A DNA stretch of 64,000 nt from positions 5,516,001-5,580,000 of the forward strand of contig NZ_CP015318.1 of the NCBI RefSeq assembly GCF_001686985.1. Direction: 5' to 3'. A program made the position numbers and the translations under genes. Each line of letters starts with the position of its first letter. Position 1 is the stretch's first letter. Shown piece by piece: positions 56,567 through 64,000 of the stretch. Origin of the DNA: Mesorhizobium amorphae CCNWGS0123 (GTDB taxonomy: Bacteria > Pseudomonadota > Alphaproteobacteria > Rhizobiales > Rhizobiaceae). A model generated the notes under the pieces. It did not search any database, had not been told where the DNA came from, and was given only the letters and a program-made list of their open reading frames with translations.

Positions 56567-57463
56567 TCAGAAGGACCAGCTTCGGGCCTTGGCGATGATG
56601 AAATCGCGGAACACATGAAGTTTCGCCTGGTTCTTCATCGCATCCGGATAGGCGAAGTATGTGTCGAAGGACGGCACTTCGGTCTCCGGCAGCAACTGCA
56701 CTAGCCCTGAGTCCTTGTTGATCACGTAGTCGGGCAGCATGGCGATGCCGGCGCCGCCCTGCACGGCGCGCTTGATCGACAATATGTCGTTGATCTGCAG
56801 CGTCGGCACCCTTTGCCCGCCTTCGAAATCGCCGACGGTCTCCAGCCAGTTCAGTTCCGACAGATGCGACGGCACCGGCACGCCGAAGGTGACGATGCGA
56901 TGCGTCCTCAGTTCGGCAACCGAGGCCGGTTGACCGTGCTTGGCGACATAGGCGGGCGAGGCATAGAGATGGAAATGCACGGTGAACAGGCGGCGCTGGA
57001 TGAGATCCGGCTGCTGCGGCTGGCGCAGCCGGATGGCGCAATCGGCCTGACGCATGGTGAGGTCGAGTTCCTCATTGGCGAGGATCAGCTGCAGGCTGAT
57101 CTCGGGATAGAGCTCGATGAACTCCTGCACGCGTTCGGTCAGCCAGCCGGCACCCAGCCCCACCGTGGTCGTGACCCGAAGCACGCCGGACGGCCGGTCC
57201 TTGGCTTCGGTCAGCCGCGACTTGATCGTCTCCAGCTTCATCAGCACGTCATGCGCGGTGCGGAACAGCATCTCGCCCTGTTCGGTCAGCACCAGGCCAC
57301 GGGCGTGACGGTTGAACAGCGGCACGCCGACGTCGTGCTCCAGCGCGCTGACCTGCCGCGAGATCGCCGATTGCGACAGGTGCAGTGTCTCGGCGGCATG
57401 GGTGAACGACCCCGCCTCCGCCGCAGCGTGAAATACGCGTAGCTTGTCCCAGTCCAGCGCCAT
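56567..57463 (-). CDS. lsrB: LysR regulator of the LsrB/VtlR group
   Basis: 298 residues. The N-terminus MALDWDKLRVFHAAAEAGSF, with THAAETLHLSQSAISRQVSA, is the distinctive start of Sinorhizobium LsrB and Brucella/Agrobacterium VtlR. The effector domain contains ADCAIRLRQPQQPDLIQRRL and ends DFIIAKARSWSF. These regulators control LPS, redox balance, virulence or symbiosis, and activate abcR sRNA genes. S. meliloti LsrB senses redox through several cysteines; here only Cys142 is present. It lies downstream of trxB on the same strand, the rhizobial order, and a probable abcR gene is nearby. Confidence 0.88.
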   Translation of the reverse strand: MALDWDKLRVFHAAAEAGSFTHAAETLHLSQSAISRQVSALEHDVGVPLFNRHARGLVLTEQGEMLFRTAHDVLMKLETIKSRLTEAKDRPSGVLRVTTTVGLGAGWLTERVQEFIELYPEISLQLILANEELDLTMRQADCAIRLRQPQQPDLIQRRLFTVHFHLYASPAYVAKHGQPASVAELRTHRIVTFGVPVPSHLSELNWLETVGDFEGGQRVPTLQINDILSIKRAVQGGAGIAMLPDYVINKDSGLVQLLPETEVPSFDTYFAYPDAMKNQAKLHVFRDFIIAKARSWSF

Positions 57464-57535
57464 GATTCCCCTCGTTCTGTTTTGGCGTCTGAATGAAAAA
57501 TCAGGCTTTTAAACGACTTTTCTCAAGTCGCTACG

Positions 57536-58510
57536 TTACTCCGCCGCCTCGCGGTGAACCTCGATGCCGGCGAGATATTTTTCCGCCTCGAGCGCGGCCA
57601 TGCAGCCGAGCCCGGCAGCCGTCACCGCCTGGCGGTAGATGTCGTCGGTGACGTCGCCCGCCGCGAACACGCCGGGCACGTCGGTGCGGGTCGAGTCCGG
57701 TGCCGTCCACAGATAGCCATTGGGCTTCTGCTTCAGCTTGCCGACGAACAGCTCGACCGCCGGCGCATGGCCGATCGCCACGAACACACCATCGACCTTC
57801 AGCTGCGTCACCTCGCCGGTTGCGATGTTGCGCAGCTTCAGCCCTTCTACCGAAGGCGGCAGCGGCGCCTTGCCGGGCTGGCCGGTGATCTCGTCGACGA
57901 TCGTGTCCCAGATGACGCGCACGTTTTCCTTCTTGAACAGCCGCTCGCGCAGGATGCGCTCGGCGCGGAAATCGCCGCGCCGGTGAATGACCGTCACGCT
58001 CTTCGCCAGGTTGGAGAGATAGAGAGCCTCCTCGACCGCCGAATTGCCGCCGCCGATCACCGCGACGTCCTTGCCGCGATAGAAGAAGCCGTCGCATGTG
58101 GCGCAGGCCGACACGCCGAAGCCCATGAAGGTCTGTTCGGTCGGGATACCCAGCCATTTGGCCTGCGCGCCGGTGGCGATGATCAGCGCATCGGCGGTGT
58201 AGGTGGTGCCGGAATCGCCCTTGGCGCGAAACGGCCGCACATTGAGGTCGACCTCGGTGATGATGTCGTTGATGATGTCGGTGCCGACATGCTCGGCCTG
58301 CTTCAGCATCTGTTCCATCAGCCACGGGCCCTGGATCGGATCGCCAAAGCCCGGATAGTTTTCGACATCGGTGGTGATCATCAGCTGACCGCCCTGCTGC
58401 AGGCCGGCGACCAGCATGGGTTTCAGCATGGCGCGGGCGGCATAGATCGCCGCCGTATAGCCGGCGGGTCCGGAACCGATGATGAGAACAGGCGCGTGTT
58501 TGGTGGTCAT
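57536..58510 (-). CDS. trxB: Thioredoxin reductase
   Basis: 324 residues, the normal length. It reduces thioredoxin with NADPH via FAD. The FAD site is VLIIGSGPAGYTAAIYAARA, the redox-active pair is SACATCDGFFYRGKDVAVIG (CATC), and the NADPH site is VIGGGNSAVEEALYLSNLA. The C-terminus has GVFAAGDVTDDIYRQAVTAA. The start at 58510 (MTTKHAPVL) excludes an N-terminal extension that reads as non-conserved. It is divergent from lrp and precedes the LsrB/VtlR gene. Confidence 0.97.
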   Translation of the reverse strand: MTTKHAPVLIIGSGPAGYTAAIYAARAMLKPMLVAGLQQGGQLMITTDVENYPGFGDPIQGPWLMEQMLKQAEHVGTDIINDIITEVDLNVRPFRAKGDSGTTYTADALIIATGAQAKWLGIPTEQTFMGFGVSACATCDGFFYRGKDVAVIGGGNSAVEEALYLSNLAKSVTVIHRRGDFRAERILRERLFKKENVRVIWDTIVDEITGQPGKAPLPPSVEGLKLRNIATGEVTQLKVDGVFVAIGHAPAVELFVGKLKQKPNGYLWTAPDSTRTDVPGVFAAGDVTDDIYRQAVTAAGLGCMAALEAEKYLAGIEVHREAAE

Positions 58511-58753
58511 GAAAAGCCTCTGTGGAGGGCAGCCAGGGATTGCGGCATGGAAATCACGCCTGATGTCGCGCGTAATGTAAGTGCTGCCCGCGACGCCAGC
58601 AAGGCAAGTTGGCCTTCGTCCCCGGAAAGCTTCGGCGCCGGCATATCCGGCAATATCCGTGTCCGGATCAAAAATCGTCGGCAGAGGGATGGAATGCATC
58701 CCGGAGTCTAATTAGAAATCACGAAAGATTCTTGCGCGCGGGGAAAGCCGACA

Positions 58754-59230
58754 ATGCCGCTCAAAGCCGACCTCGACGCCATCGACTGGAAAATCCTGCG
58801 CGAACTTCAAAACGACGGACGCATGACCAATGTTGAACTGTCGAGCCGTGTCGGCATTTCGGCTCCGCCCTGCCTGCGCCGCGTCCGGCGGCTGGAGGAG
58901 ACCGGCATCATCCGCGGCTACCGCGCTTTGCTCAACGCGCCGGCGCTCGGCATGGATGTCGTCGCCTTCTGCCTCATCGGCCTGCATCACCAGGCAGACG
59001 CAGAGCTCAAGACCTTCGCCGAGCGCACGCGCGGCTGGCCCATCGTGCGCGACGCCTGGATGGTGTCGGGCGAATCCGATTTCCTGCTGCATTGCGTGGC
59101 AAGCGACCTCGGCACGTTTCAGACCTTCGTCATCGAGGAGCTGGCCTCGGCGCCGAATGTCGACACGGTGCGCACGGCGCTCACCATTCGCCGGGTCAAG
59201 GATGAGGGCCTGGTGGCGTTTCCGGCCTGA
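58754..59230 (+). CDS. Lrp/AsnC family regulator
   Basis: 158 residues. The DNA-binding domain is LDAIDWKILRELQNDGRMTN, VELSSRVGISAPPCLRRVRR and LEETGIIRGYRALLN. The RAM effector-binding domain follows (VVAFCLIGLHHQADAELKTF; WMVSGESDFLLHCVASDLGT). Members bind amino acids and control metabolism genes. It is divergent from trxB, a conserved rhizobial neighbourhood, so a role in redox or amino-acid control is possible but not shown. Confidence 0.92.
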   Translation: MPLKADLDAIDWKILRELQNDGRMTNVELSSRVGISAPPCLRRVRRLEETGIIRGYRALLNAPALGMDVVAFCLIGLHHQADAELKTFAERTRGWPIVRDAWMVSGESDFLLHCVASDLGTFQTFVIEELASAPNVDTVRTALTIRRVKDEGLVAFPA

Positions 59231-59319
59231 TCGACAACCTCGCTCGGTGGTATCCGACAATCTGAAAATCACGGAAAACCAGCAGCGTAGCGCCGGTTCT
59301 TGAATCTGCGGGAAGCGCT

Positions 59320-59964
59320 TCAGAGTGCCTCTATTGCGGCCACCAATCCGTCCAGATCTTCGCGGTCGCGCAGCGGCGAAACCTTGAACCCTGCCTGCTC
59401 GGAGGCATCACCATCGACCAGCCAGCCGCTCGACAGGCCGGCGCGCTGTCCCGCCGCCATGTCCGCCTGTTTGTCGCCGACGATCAGCGAGCGCCGGAGA
59501 TCGAGTTCGAGACGTTTCGCTGCCTCGAACAGCATGCCCGGATTGGGTTTGCGCATCGGATGGTTGGCGACCGTCAGCAGCCCGGTGCCTGCGTCGTGGT
59601 AGGCGCAGGCGAGAACCATGTCGACGAATGCACTCCTGTCCCGCAAGAGGTCGAGCACACGGCCATTGACCGAGGCGAACTCATCCCAACCGGAATAACC
59701 GCGGGCGATGCCGGACTGGTTGGTTACCACCACCACAGGGATATTGGCCCGATTGGCGGCCGCAATGGCAGGCGCGATGTTGTCGCGCAGCACGATGTCG
59801 GCCGGGTCGTCGGGATAGCCGGTATCGACGTTGATGGTACCGTCGCGGTCGAGGAACAGCGCTGGTTTGTTGGCCGGAAAGACCGTGCCGCCGCTTCGCT
59901 CGATCCATAGCCCCGGCTCGACGAGCGGGTGCGGCGAAGTCTCGACGGTCGCCTTGTCAGCCAT
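59320..59964 (-). CDS. gmhB: D-glycero-D-manno-heptose 1,7-bisphosphate phosphatase (HAD)
   Basis: 214 residues. HAD-IIIA motifs are LFLDRDGTINVDTGYPDDPA, VVVTNQSGIARGYSG, MRKPNPGMLFEAAKRLELDL and IVGDKQADMAAGQRAG. GmhB removes the C7 phosphate in the ADP-heptose pathway. The zinc-binding loop is incomplete: it starts CAYHDAG, but the second Cys pair is replaced (VANHPMRKP). Its start overlaps the gmhA stop by eight bases, so the two are coupled in one operon. Confidence 0.86.
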   Translation of the reverse strand: MADKATVETSPHPLVEPGLWIERSGGTVFPANKPALFLDRDGTINVDTGYPDDPADIVLRDNIAPAIAAANRANIPVVVVTNQSGIARGYSGWDEFASVNGRVLDLLRDRSAFVDMVLACAYHDAGTGLLTVANHPMRKPNPGMLFEAAKRLELDLRRSLIVGDKQADMAAGQRAGLSSGWLVDGDASEQAGFKVSPLRDREDLDGLVAAIEAL

Positions 59965-60529
59965 CGCTGAGACGGGCTTCGACCACCGCGCACAGATGGT
60001 GGTAGAGGCAAAGATGTCCCTGCTGGATGATCGGCGTCGAGGTCGAGGGCACGTTGAGCAGGATGTCGGTCAGCGGCTTCAGCTTGCCGCCAGTGTCGCC
60101 GGTCATGCTGACCACCGTCATGCCCATCTTGCGCGCCTGCTCGGCGGCGGCAAGGATGCTCGGCGAATTGCCGCTGGTCGAGATGGCGAGCAGCACCGCA
60201 CCGGCCGACCCGTGCGCCTCGACCTGGCGCGAAAACACCGTGTCGAAGCCGTAGTCATTGCCCCAGGCGGTCAGCACCGCCGCGTTGGCCGGCAACGCGA
60301 TGACATTGTAGGCCTTGCGCTCCTTCAGGAAGCGGCCGACCAGTTCGCCAGCGATATGAATGGCATCGCTGGCCGAGCCGCCATTGCCACAAATCAGCAA
60401 GGCCTTGCCTTGCGAAAGCGCTGTGACAACAGCACTCACCGCCCGCTCCATCTCACCCGTCAGGTCGCGCTCGGCCATCGCCGAGATCGCGGCCGCCGAG
60501 CGGACCAGGTAATCGTTCAGTTCGGACAT
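59957..60529 (-). CDS. gmhA: Phosphoheptose isomerase
   Basis: 190 residues. SIS-domain motifs ALLICGNGGSASDAIHIAGE and LLAISTSGNSPSILAAAEQA are present, with LVGRFLKERKAYNVIALPAN. It converts sedoheptulose 7-phosphate to D-glycero-D-manno-heptose 7-phosphate, the first step of ADP-heptose synthesis for LPS. GAGGG precedes the start at 60529. The gene lies between gmhB and hldE in one operon; the order gmhB-gmhA-hldE runs leftward. Confidence 0.95.
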   Translation of the reverse strand: MSELNDYLVRSAAAISAMAERDLTGEMERAVSAVVTALSQGKALLICGNGGSASDAIHIAGELVGRFLKERKAYNVIALPANAAVLTAWGNDYGFDTVFSRQVEAHGSAGAVLLAISTSGNSPSILAAAEQARKMGMTVVSMTGDTGGKLKPLTDILLNVPSTSTPIIQQGHLCLYHHLCAVVEARLSDG

Positions 60530-60536
60530 GATACCC

Positions 60537-62024
60537 TCAGTTTGTGGTGGCGCGCAGTCTGCCGATGGTGCCGGTGGTGCTCTTGCCGGCGACGAGATCG
60601 ACCAACACCACGCGCCCGCCCGCCTTCTGCACCACGTCGGCGCCAACCACGGTGTCGACCGTGTAGTCGGCGCCCTTGACCAGTATGTCGGGCAGCAAGG
60701 CTTCGATCAGCGCCAATGGCGTGTCCTCCTCGAAAACGACGACGGCATCGACCGAGGCCAGGGCTGCGAGCACGCAGGCGCGATCGTGCTGGTCGTTGAC
60801 CGGGCGTCCCGGGCCCTTCAGCCGCCGCACCGAGGCATCGCTGTTGAGGCCGAGCACCAGCCTGTCGCACTGGCTGCGCGCCGCATGCAGCAGGCTGACA
60901 TGGCCGGCATGCAGGATGTCGAAGCAGCCATTGGTGAAACCGACGCTCAGGCCCTCATCCTTCCACGCCGCGACCATGCGTGCGGCCGATGTGGCATCAA
61001 GGATGGCATCCTTGTGGGCGGTCGGTCCGTGTGACCGAAACAGCGCGCCGGTGAGTTCCTCGACCGTCAGCCGCGCGGTGCCGCGCTTGCCGACCACCAC
61101 ACCGCCCGCGGCATTGGCGATGGAGGCGGCCATCACACGATCGGCGCCTGCGGCGAGCGCCAGCGCGAACGTCGCAATGACGGTGTCGCCGGCGCCCGAA
61201 ACGTCGAAGACTTCCCGCGCCTGCGTGGCGATGTGGCGGGCATCGTCAGGGCCGACGACACTCATGCCCTTTTCACTGCGAGTCGCCACGACGAAGTCAA
61301 AATCATGTGCGGCGATCAGCTCCCGCGCTGCGGTGACGATCTCGTCATCGGCAAACACCGCGTGGCCGACGGCCTCGCCGAGTTCCTTGCGGTTGGGCGT
61401 GATCGCGGTCGCGCCGGCATAGCGCGCATAGTCGCGGCCCTTCGGATCGACCAGAACCGGCTTTCCCGCATCGCGGCAGATCGAGATCAGTTCGCCGGCG
61501 ACGCCGTCGAGCAGCATGCCCTTGCCATAGTCGGACAGGATGACGATGTCGGCCCGCGCAAGCGCGGCACGGAAATGCCCAACCAGCGTCGCCCGCTCGC
61601 TGGCTGCCAGCGGCTTCACTTCCTCCTCGTCGAAGCGCAGCACCTGCTGGTTGAGCGCGCTGAAGCGGCTCTTCGACGAGGTCATACGGTCGCGGTCCTG
61701 CGCCAGGCCGCCGGTGTCGGTACCAAGCTCACCCAGCATCCGCATCAGATTGTCGCCGGCCGCATCGGTGCCGATGACCGAGACCGGGATCGCTGCGGCC
61801 CCCAGCGAGACGATGTTGGCAACGACATTGCCCGCGCCACCCATCGCCAGCATCTCGCCGCGCCCGTGCAGCACCGGAATCGGCGCCTCCGGCGAGATGC
61901 GCTCGATGACGCCGCTGACGAAACGGTCGAGGATGAAGTCGCCGACCACCAGAACGGTGACGTCACCAAAGCGCGCGATGGCGCGGTGCAGCGGTTCGGG
62001 AGAAGGCGGATTGTGCTTGATCAT
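60537..62024 (-). CDS. hldE: Bifunctional heptose kinase/adenylyltransferase
   Basis: 495 residues. The N-terminal ribokinase-like domain (LAMGGAGNVVANIVSLG; DVSGAGDTVIATFALALA) phosphorylates C1 of heptose 7-phosphate. The C-terminal nucleotidyltransferase (SVGFTNGCFDILHAGHVSLL; DRLVLGLNSDASVRRLKG; PDILVKGADYTVDTVVGADV) makes ADP-heptose. The domain order is that of fused HldE, so both HldA and HldC steps are present. It is the first gene of the leftward gmhA-gmhB operon, divergent from hldD after LysE. Confidence 0.96.
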   Translation of the reverse strand: MIKHNPPSPEPLHRAIARFGDVTVLVVGDFILDRFVSGVIERISPEAPIPVLHGRGEMLAMGGAGNVVANIVSLGAAAIPVSVIGTDAAGDNLMRMLGELGTDTGGLAQDRDRMTSSKSRFSALNQQVLRFDEEEVKPLAASERATLVGHFRAALARADIVILSDYGKGMLLDGVAGELISICRDAGKPVLVDPKGRDYARYAGATAITPNRKELGEAVGHAVFADDEIVTAARELIAAHDFDFVVATRSEKGMSVVGPDDARHIATQAREVFDVSGAGDTVIATFALALAAGADRVMAASIANAAGGVVVGKRGTARLTVEELTGALFRSHGPTAHKDAILDATSAARMVAAWKDEGLSVGFTNGCFDILHAGHVSLLHAARSQCDRLVLGLNSDASVRRLKGPGRPVNDQHDRACVLAALASVDAVVVFEEDTPLALIEALLPDILVKGADYTVDTVVGADVVQKAGGRVVLVDLVAGKSTTGTIGRLRATTN

Positions 62025-62168
62025 GTTACGGACAGCGCGCGGGAAAAGCCTGTTTTGAAAACGCTTCGGAGTTCGATCGGCAGGGCCGGTCGTTCATGGC
62101 GAAGCCGATATACCGCAATTCGAGCCAGCGCAACGGCGGCCCGGTCACGGTCAAGTATGGCCGATGGG

Positions 62169-62801
62169 TCAACTCTTCTGCAGGGCGACATGCACGCCCA
62201 GCCCGACCAGCACTGCGCCGCCCGCCCGCTGCATCATGCGCTGCGCGCGGCCTGAACGCCGCAGCCGCGCAATCATCGCACCGGCCAGGAACACGCACAT
62301 GATATCGGCAGAGGAAAACATCAAATTGACGATCGTCCCAAGCACGACGAATTGCAGCCACACCGGAAACGCCGCCGAGGCATCGATGAACTGCGGCAGG
62401 AACGCCATGAAGAAGATCGCAGTCTTCGGATTGAGCACCTCGACGGTGACGCTCTCGAAGAAAGCGCGGCGGGCCGATTTCCGCTCGATCAGCGGCAACG
62501 CCGCATCGCCTTGCGCCCTGGCGCGAAACAGCGAAACGCCGAGCCAGATCAGGTAGAGCGCGCCGATGAGCTTGACCGCCATGTAGAGCGGCGGCACGGC
62601 GTGAAACAGCACCGACAGGCCGGCAGCGGCGGCAATGACATGCACATAGCCGCCGAGATGGATGCCGAGCGCCGCCGTCAGCCCGGACCAGCGCCCGCGC
62701 GCCATGGTCTGCGCCGCTGCATAGAGCATGGCCGGACCGGGGATATAGGCAAAGATCGCCGTGGTGGCGAAAAAGGCGATAAGCAATTCGGTCGACGGCA
62801 T
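62169..62801 (-). CDS. LysE family amino-acid exporter
   Basis: 210 residues, about six helices. MPSTELLIAFFATTAIFAYI with PGPAMLYAAAQTMARGRWSG gives the family PGPxxL motif near residue 23. RARAQGDAALPLIERKSARRAF is a cytoplasmic loop, followed by the C-terminal helix pair. LysE-type transporters export amino acids or their derivatives. It lies between hldE and hldD, on the hldE strand, with no obvious link to LPS synthesis. Confidence 0.88.
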   Translation of the reverse strand: MPSTELLIAFFATTAIFAYIPGPAMLYAAAQTMARGRWSGLTAALGIHLGGYVHVIAAAAGLSVLFHAVPPLYMAVKLIGALYLIWLGVSLFRARAQGDAALPLIERKSARRAFFESVTVEVLNPKTAIFFMAFLPQFIDASAAFPVWLQFVVLGTIVNLMFSSADIMCVFLAGAMIARLRRSGRAQRMMQRAGGAVLVGLGVHVALQKS

Positions 62802-62968
62802 TCTTTTGTCCCTTGCGATCCCGACGGGTGGCGCGAAACCGACTGAAGCGGCAGCTTTGCGGCCTCACTGTGACATGCGCCCGCAGCCGCCTGCTTTATC
62901 GACAGCCCAACCTGCCTCCCTTATAAGGGCCGGAATCGGCGAGCGAAACCAACATCGGGACCAACAGC

Positions 62969-63919
62969 ATGATCATCGTCACGGGCGGCGCCGGCATGAT
63001 CGGCTCGAACATCGTCGCCGCGCTCAATGCCGAAGGTCATGACGACATCCTCGTCGTCGACGACCTCACCGACGGCCACAAGATCGCCAACCTCGCCGAT
63101 TTGCAGATCGCCGACTATCTCGACAAGGACGAGTTCCTCGCCCGCCTCGAAGATGGCGGGCTCGGCCGCATCGAGGCCGTCTTCCACCAGGGCGCCTGCT
63201 CGACCACCACCGAGTGGAACGGCAAGTTCATGATGGACGTGAACTACGCCTATTCGAAGCGGCTGCTGCATGCGTGCCTGGCGCCGCGCATCCCCTTCCT
63301 TTATGCCTCCTCGGCTTCGGTCTATGGCGGCGGCGCCGAGTTTCGCGAAGAGCCGCAATATGAGCGGCCGCTCAACGTCTATGCCTATTCCAAGAAACTT
63401 TTCGACGACTACGTCCGCCGCACCGTCTTCGATACCGACCATTCGCCGGTAGCGGGTCTGCGCTATTTCAACGTCTACGGACCGCGCGAGGCGCACAAGG
63501 GCGCCATGGCCTCGGTCGCCTTCCATCTGTTCAATCAGGTCGAACGGGGACAGAACCCAAAACTGTTCGGCGCCTATGGCGGTTTCGGACCCGGCGAACA
63601 GAGCCGCGACTTCATCCATGTCGGCGATGTCGCCGACGTCAATTTGTGGCTGTGGAAGCGGGGATCGAGCGGCATCTTCAACTGCGGCACCGGCCGCGCC
63701 CAGCCCTTCCGCGCCATTGCCGAAACGGTGATCGACACGCTGGGCAAGGGCGAGATCGAGTTCATCGAATTCCCCGACCATCTCAAGGGCAGCTACCAGA
63801 GTTTTACGCAAGCTGATATGTCCCGCTTACGCGCAGCCGGCTACAATGGCCAATTCCGCACCGTCGAAACCGGCGTCAGAGACTATGTCGAATGGCTGAA
63901 AGCCCAACGATCCTCGTGA
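62969..63919 (+). CDS. hldD: ADP-L-glycero-D-manno-heptose 6-epimerase
   Basis: 316 residues. It is a short-chain extended dehydrogenase that inverts C6 of ADP-heptose using NADP. The Rossmann motif is MIIVTGGAGMIGSNIVAALN, the catalytic segment is ASSASVYGGGAEFREEP with YAYSKKLFDDYVRR, and VYGPREAHKGAMASVAFHLF is diagnostic for RfaD/HldD. The last step of ADP-L-heptose synthesis is thus encoded across from hldE. The waaF gene overlaps its 3' end by 28 bp. Confidence 0.96.
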   Translation: MIIVTGGAGMIGSNIVAALNAEGHDDILVVDDLTDGHKIANLADLQIADYLDKDEFLARLEDGGLGRIEAVFHQGACSTTTEWNGKFMMDVNYAYSKRLLHACLAPRIPFLYASSASVYGGGAEFREEPQYERPLNVYAYSKKLFDDYVRRTVFDTDHSPVAGLRYFNVYGPREAHKGAMASVAFHLFNQVERGQNPKLFGAYGGFGPGEQSRDFIHVGDVADVNLWLWKRGSSGIFNCGTGRAQPFRAIAETVIDTLGKGEIEFIEFPDHLKGSYQSFTQADMSRLRAAGYNGQFRTVETGVRDYVEWLKAQRSS

Positions 63920-64000
63920 TCGGCCCACGCTGGGTGGGTGATATGGTGATGGCGCAGTGCCTGTTCTCGGCGCTGAAGCAACAATATCCGAACGCCGCCA
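63892..64000 (+). CDS. waaF: LPS heptosyltransferase II (N-terminal part, cut by window edge)
   Basis: Only 36 codons are visible: MAESPTILVIGPRWVGDMVM and AQCLFSALKQQYPNAA. This is the start of family GT9 heptosyltransferases, with the GPxWVGDMVMAQ segment shared by WaaF proteins. WaaF adds the second heptose to the LPS inner core. The start overlaps hldD by 28 bp, so the two are coupled. Confidence 0.88.
   Translation, partial: MAESPTILVIGPRWVGDMVMAQCLFSALKQQYPNAA

Noticed and set aside
61233..62255. 340-codon frame opposite hldE
   Set aside because: Shadow of hldE; no motif and no RBS.

Overview
The window is chromosomal DNA of a high-GC alphaproteobacterium of the order Hyphomicrobiales, most likely Mesorhizobium or a close relative. 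The evidence is the dnaG-rpoD and yqeY/carA arrangement, carA and carB at separate sites, a DUF1476 ATP synthase zeta subunit, an LsrB/VtlR-type LysR gene beside trxB and an Lrp gene, promoters of the form CTTGnn-N17-CTATAT, and abundant rhizobial-type intergenic palindromes. Most of the window reads as core genome. It has no rRNA, no recognisable tRNA, no CRISPR array, no transposase and no integrase.

Layout. 1-6.5 kb: a PadR regulator (cut by the left edge) with paired operators, a DUF393 protein, a GYD protein, then rpoD and dnaG, and an RcnB-like protein. 6.8-20.6 kb: a Na/Pi cotransporter, a DUF2061 protein, MFS pumps, YqeY, carA, a YpfJ-type metalloprotease, a large cysteine-rich secreted protein with one haem-c motif, and the mntR/mntH manganese pair. 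20.7-28.4 kb: a run of divergent regulator/target pairs (LysR/LysE, SDR/MarR, MFS/ArsR) with visible operators, separated by palindromic repeats. 28.6-32.2 kb: carB behind an apparent transcription attenuator.

32.2-34.8 kb is the most unusual part: a visibly AT-richer two-gene operon encoding a SAMHD1/dGTPase-like HD phosphohydrolase and a Ser/Thr protein kinase. The kinase lacks the usual VAIK lysine and carries a lysine in the glycine loop, as eukaryotic WNK kinases do. It looks horizontally acquired and is my candidate for an undescribed system, possibly antiphage.

35-53 kb: RidA, small secreted and membrane proteins, the ATP synthase zeta subunit, cupins, DUF899, an animal-type haem peroxidase gene with CRP-like palindromes on both sides, a lytic transglycosylase, an O6-alkylguanine methyltransferase, a cold-shock gene with a long leader, a GST, two translationally coupled EAL genes, aspartate aminotransferase, and a GGDEF-EAL protein. 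53.2-58.5 kb: a divergent EF-G-like GTPase, a probable AbcR-type (alpha-r15) sRNA, a methyltransferase, LsrB/VtlR and thioredoxin reductase. 58.7-64 kb: Lrp, then the ADP-heptose pathway for the LPS inner core (gmhB-gmhA-hldE on one strand; hldD-waaF on the other, waaF cut by the right edge).

Gene starts were chosen from ribosome-binding sites and family N-termini. Functional names rest on motif recognition from the sequence alone; no database search was run.
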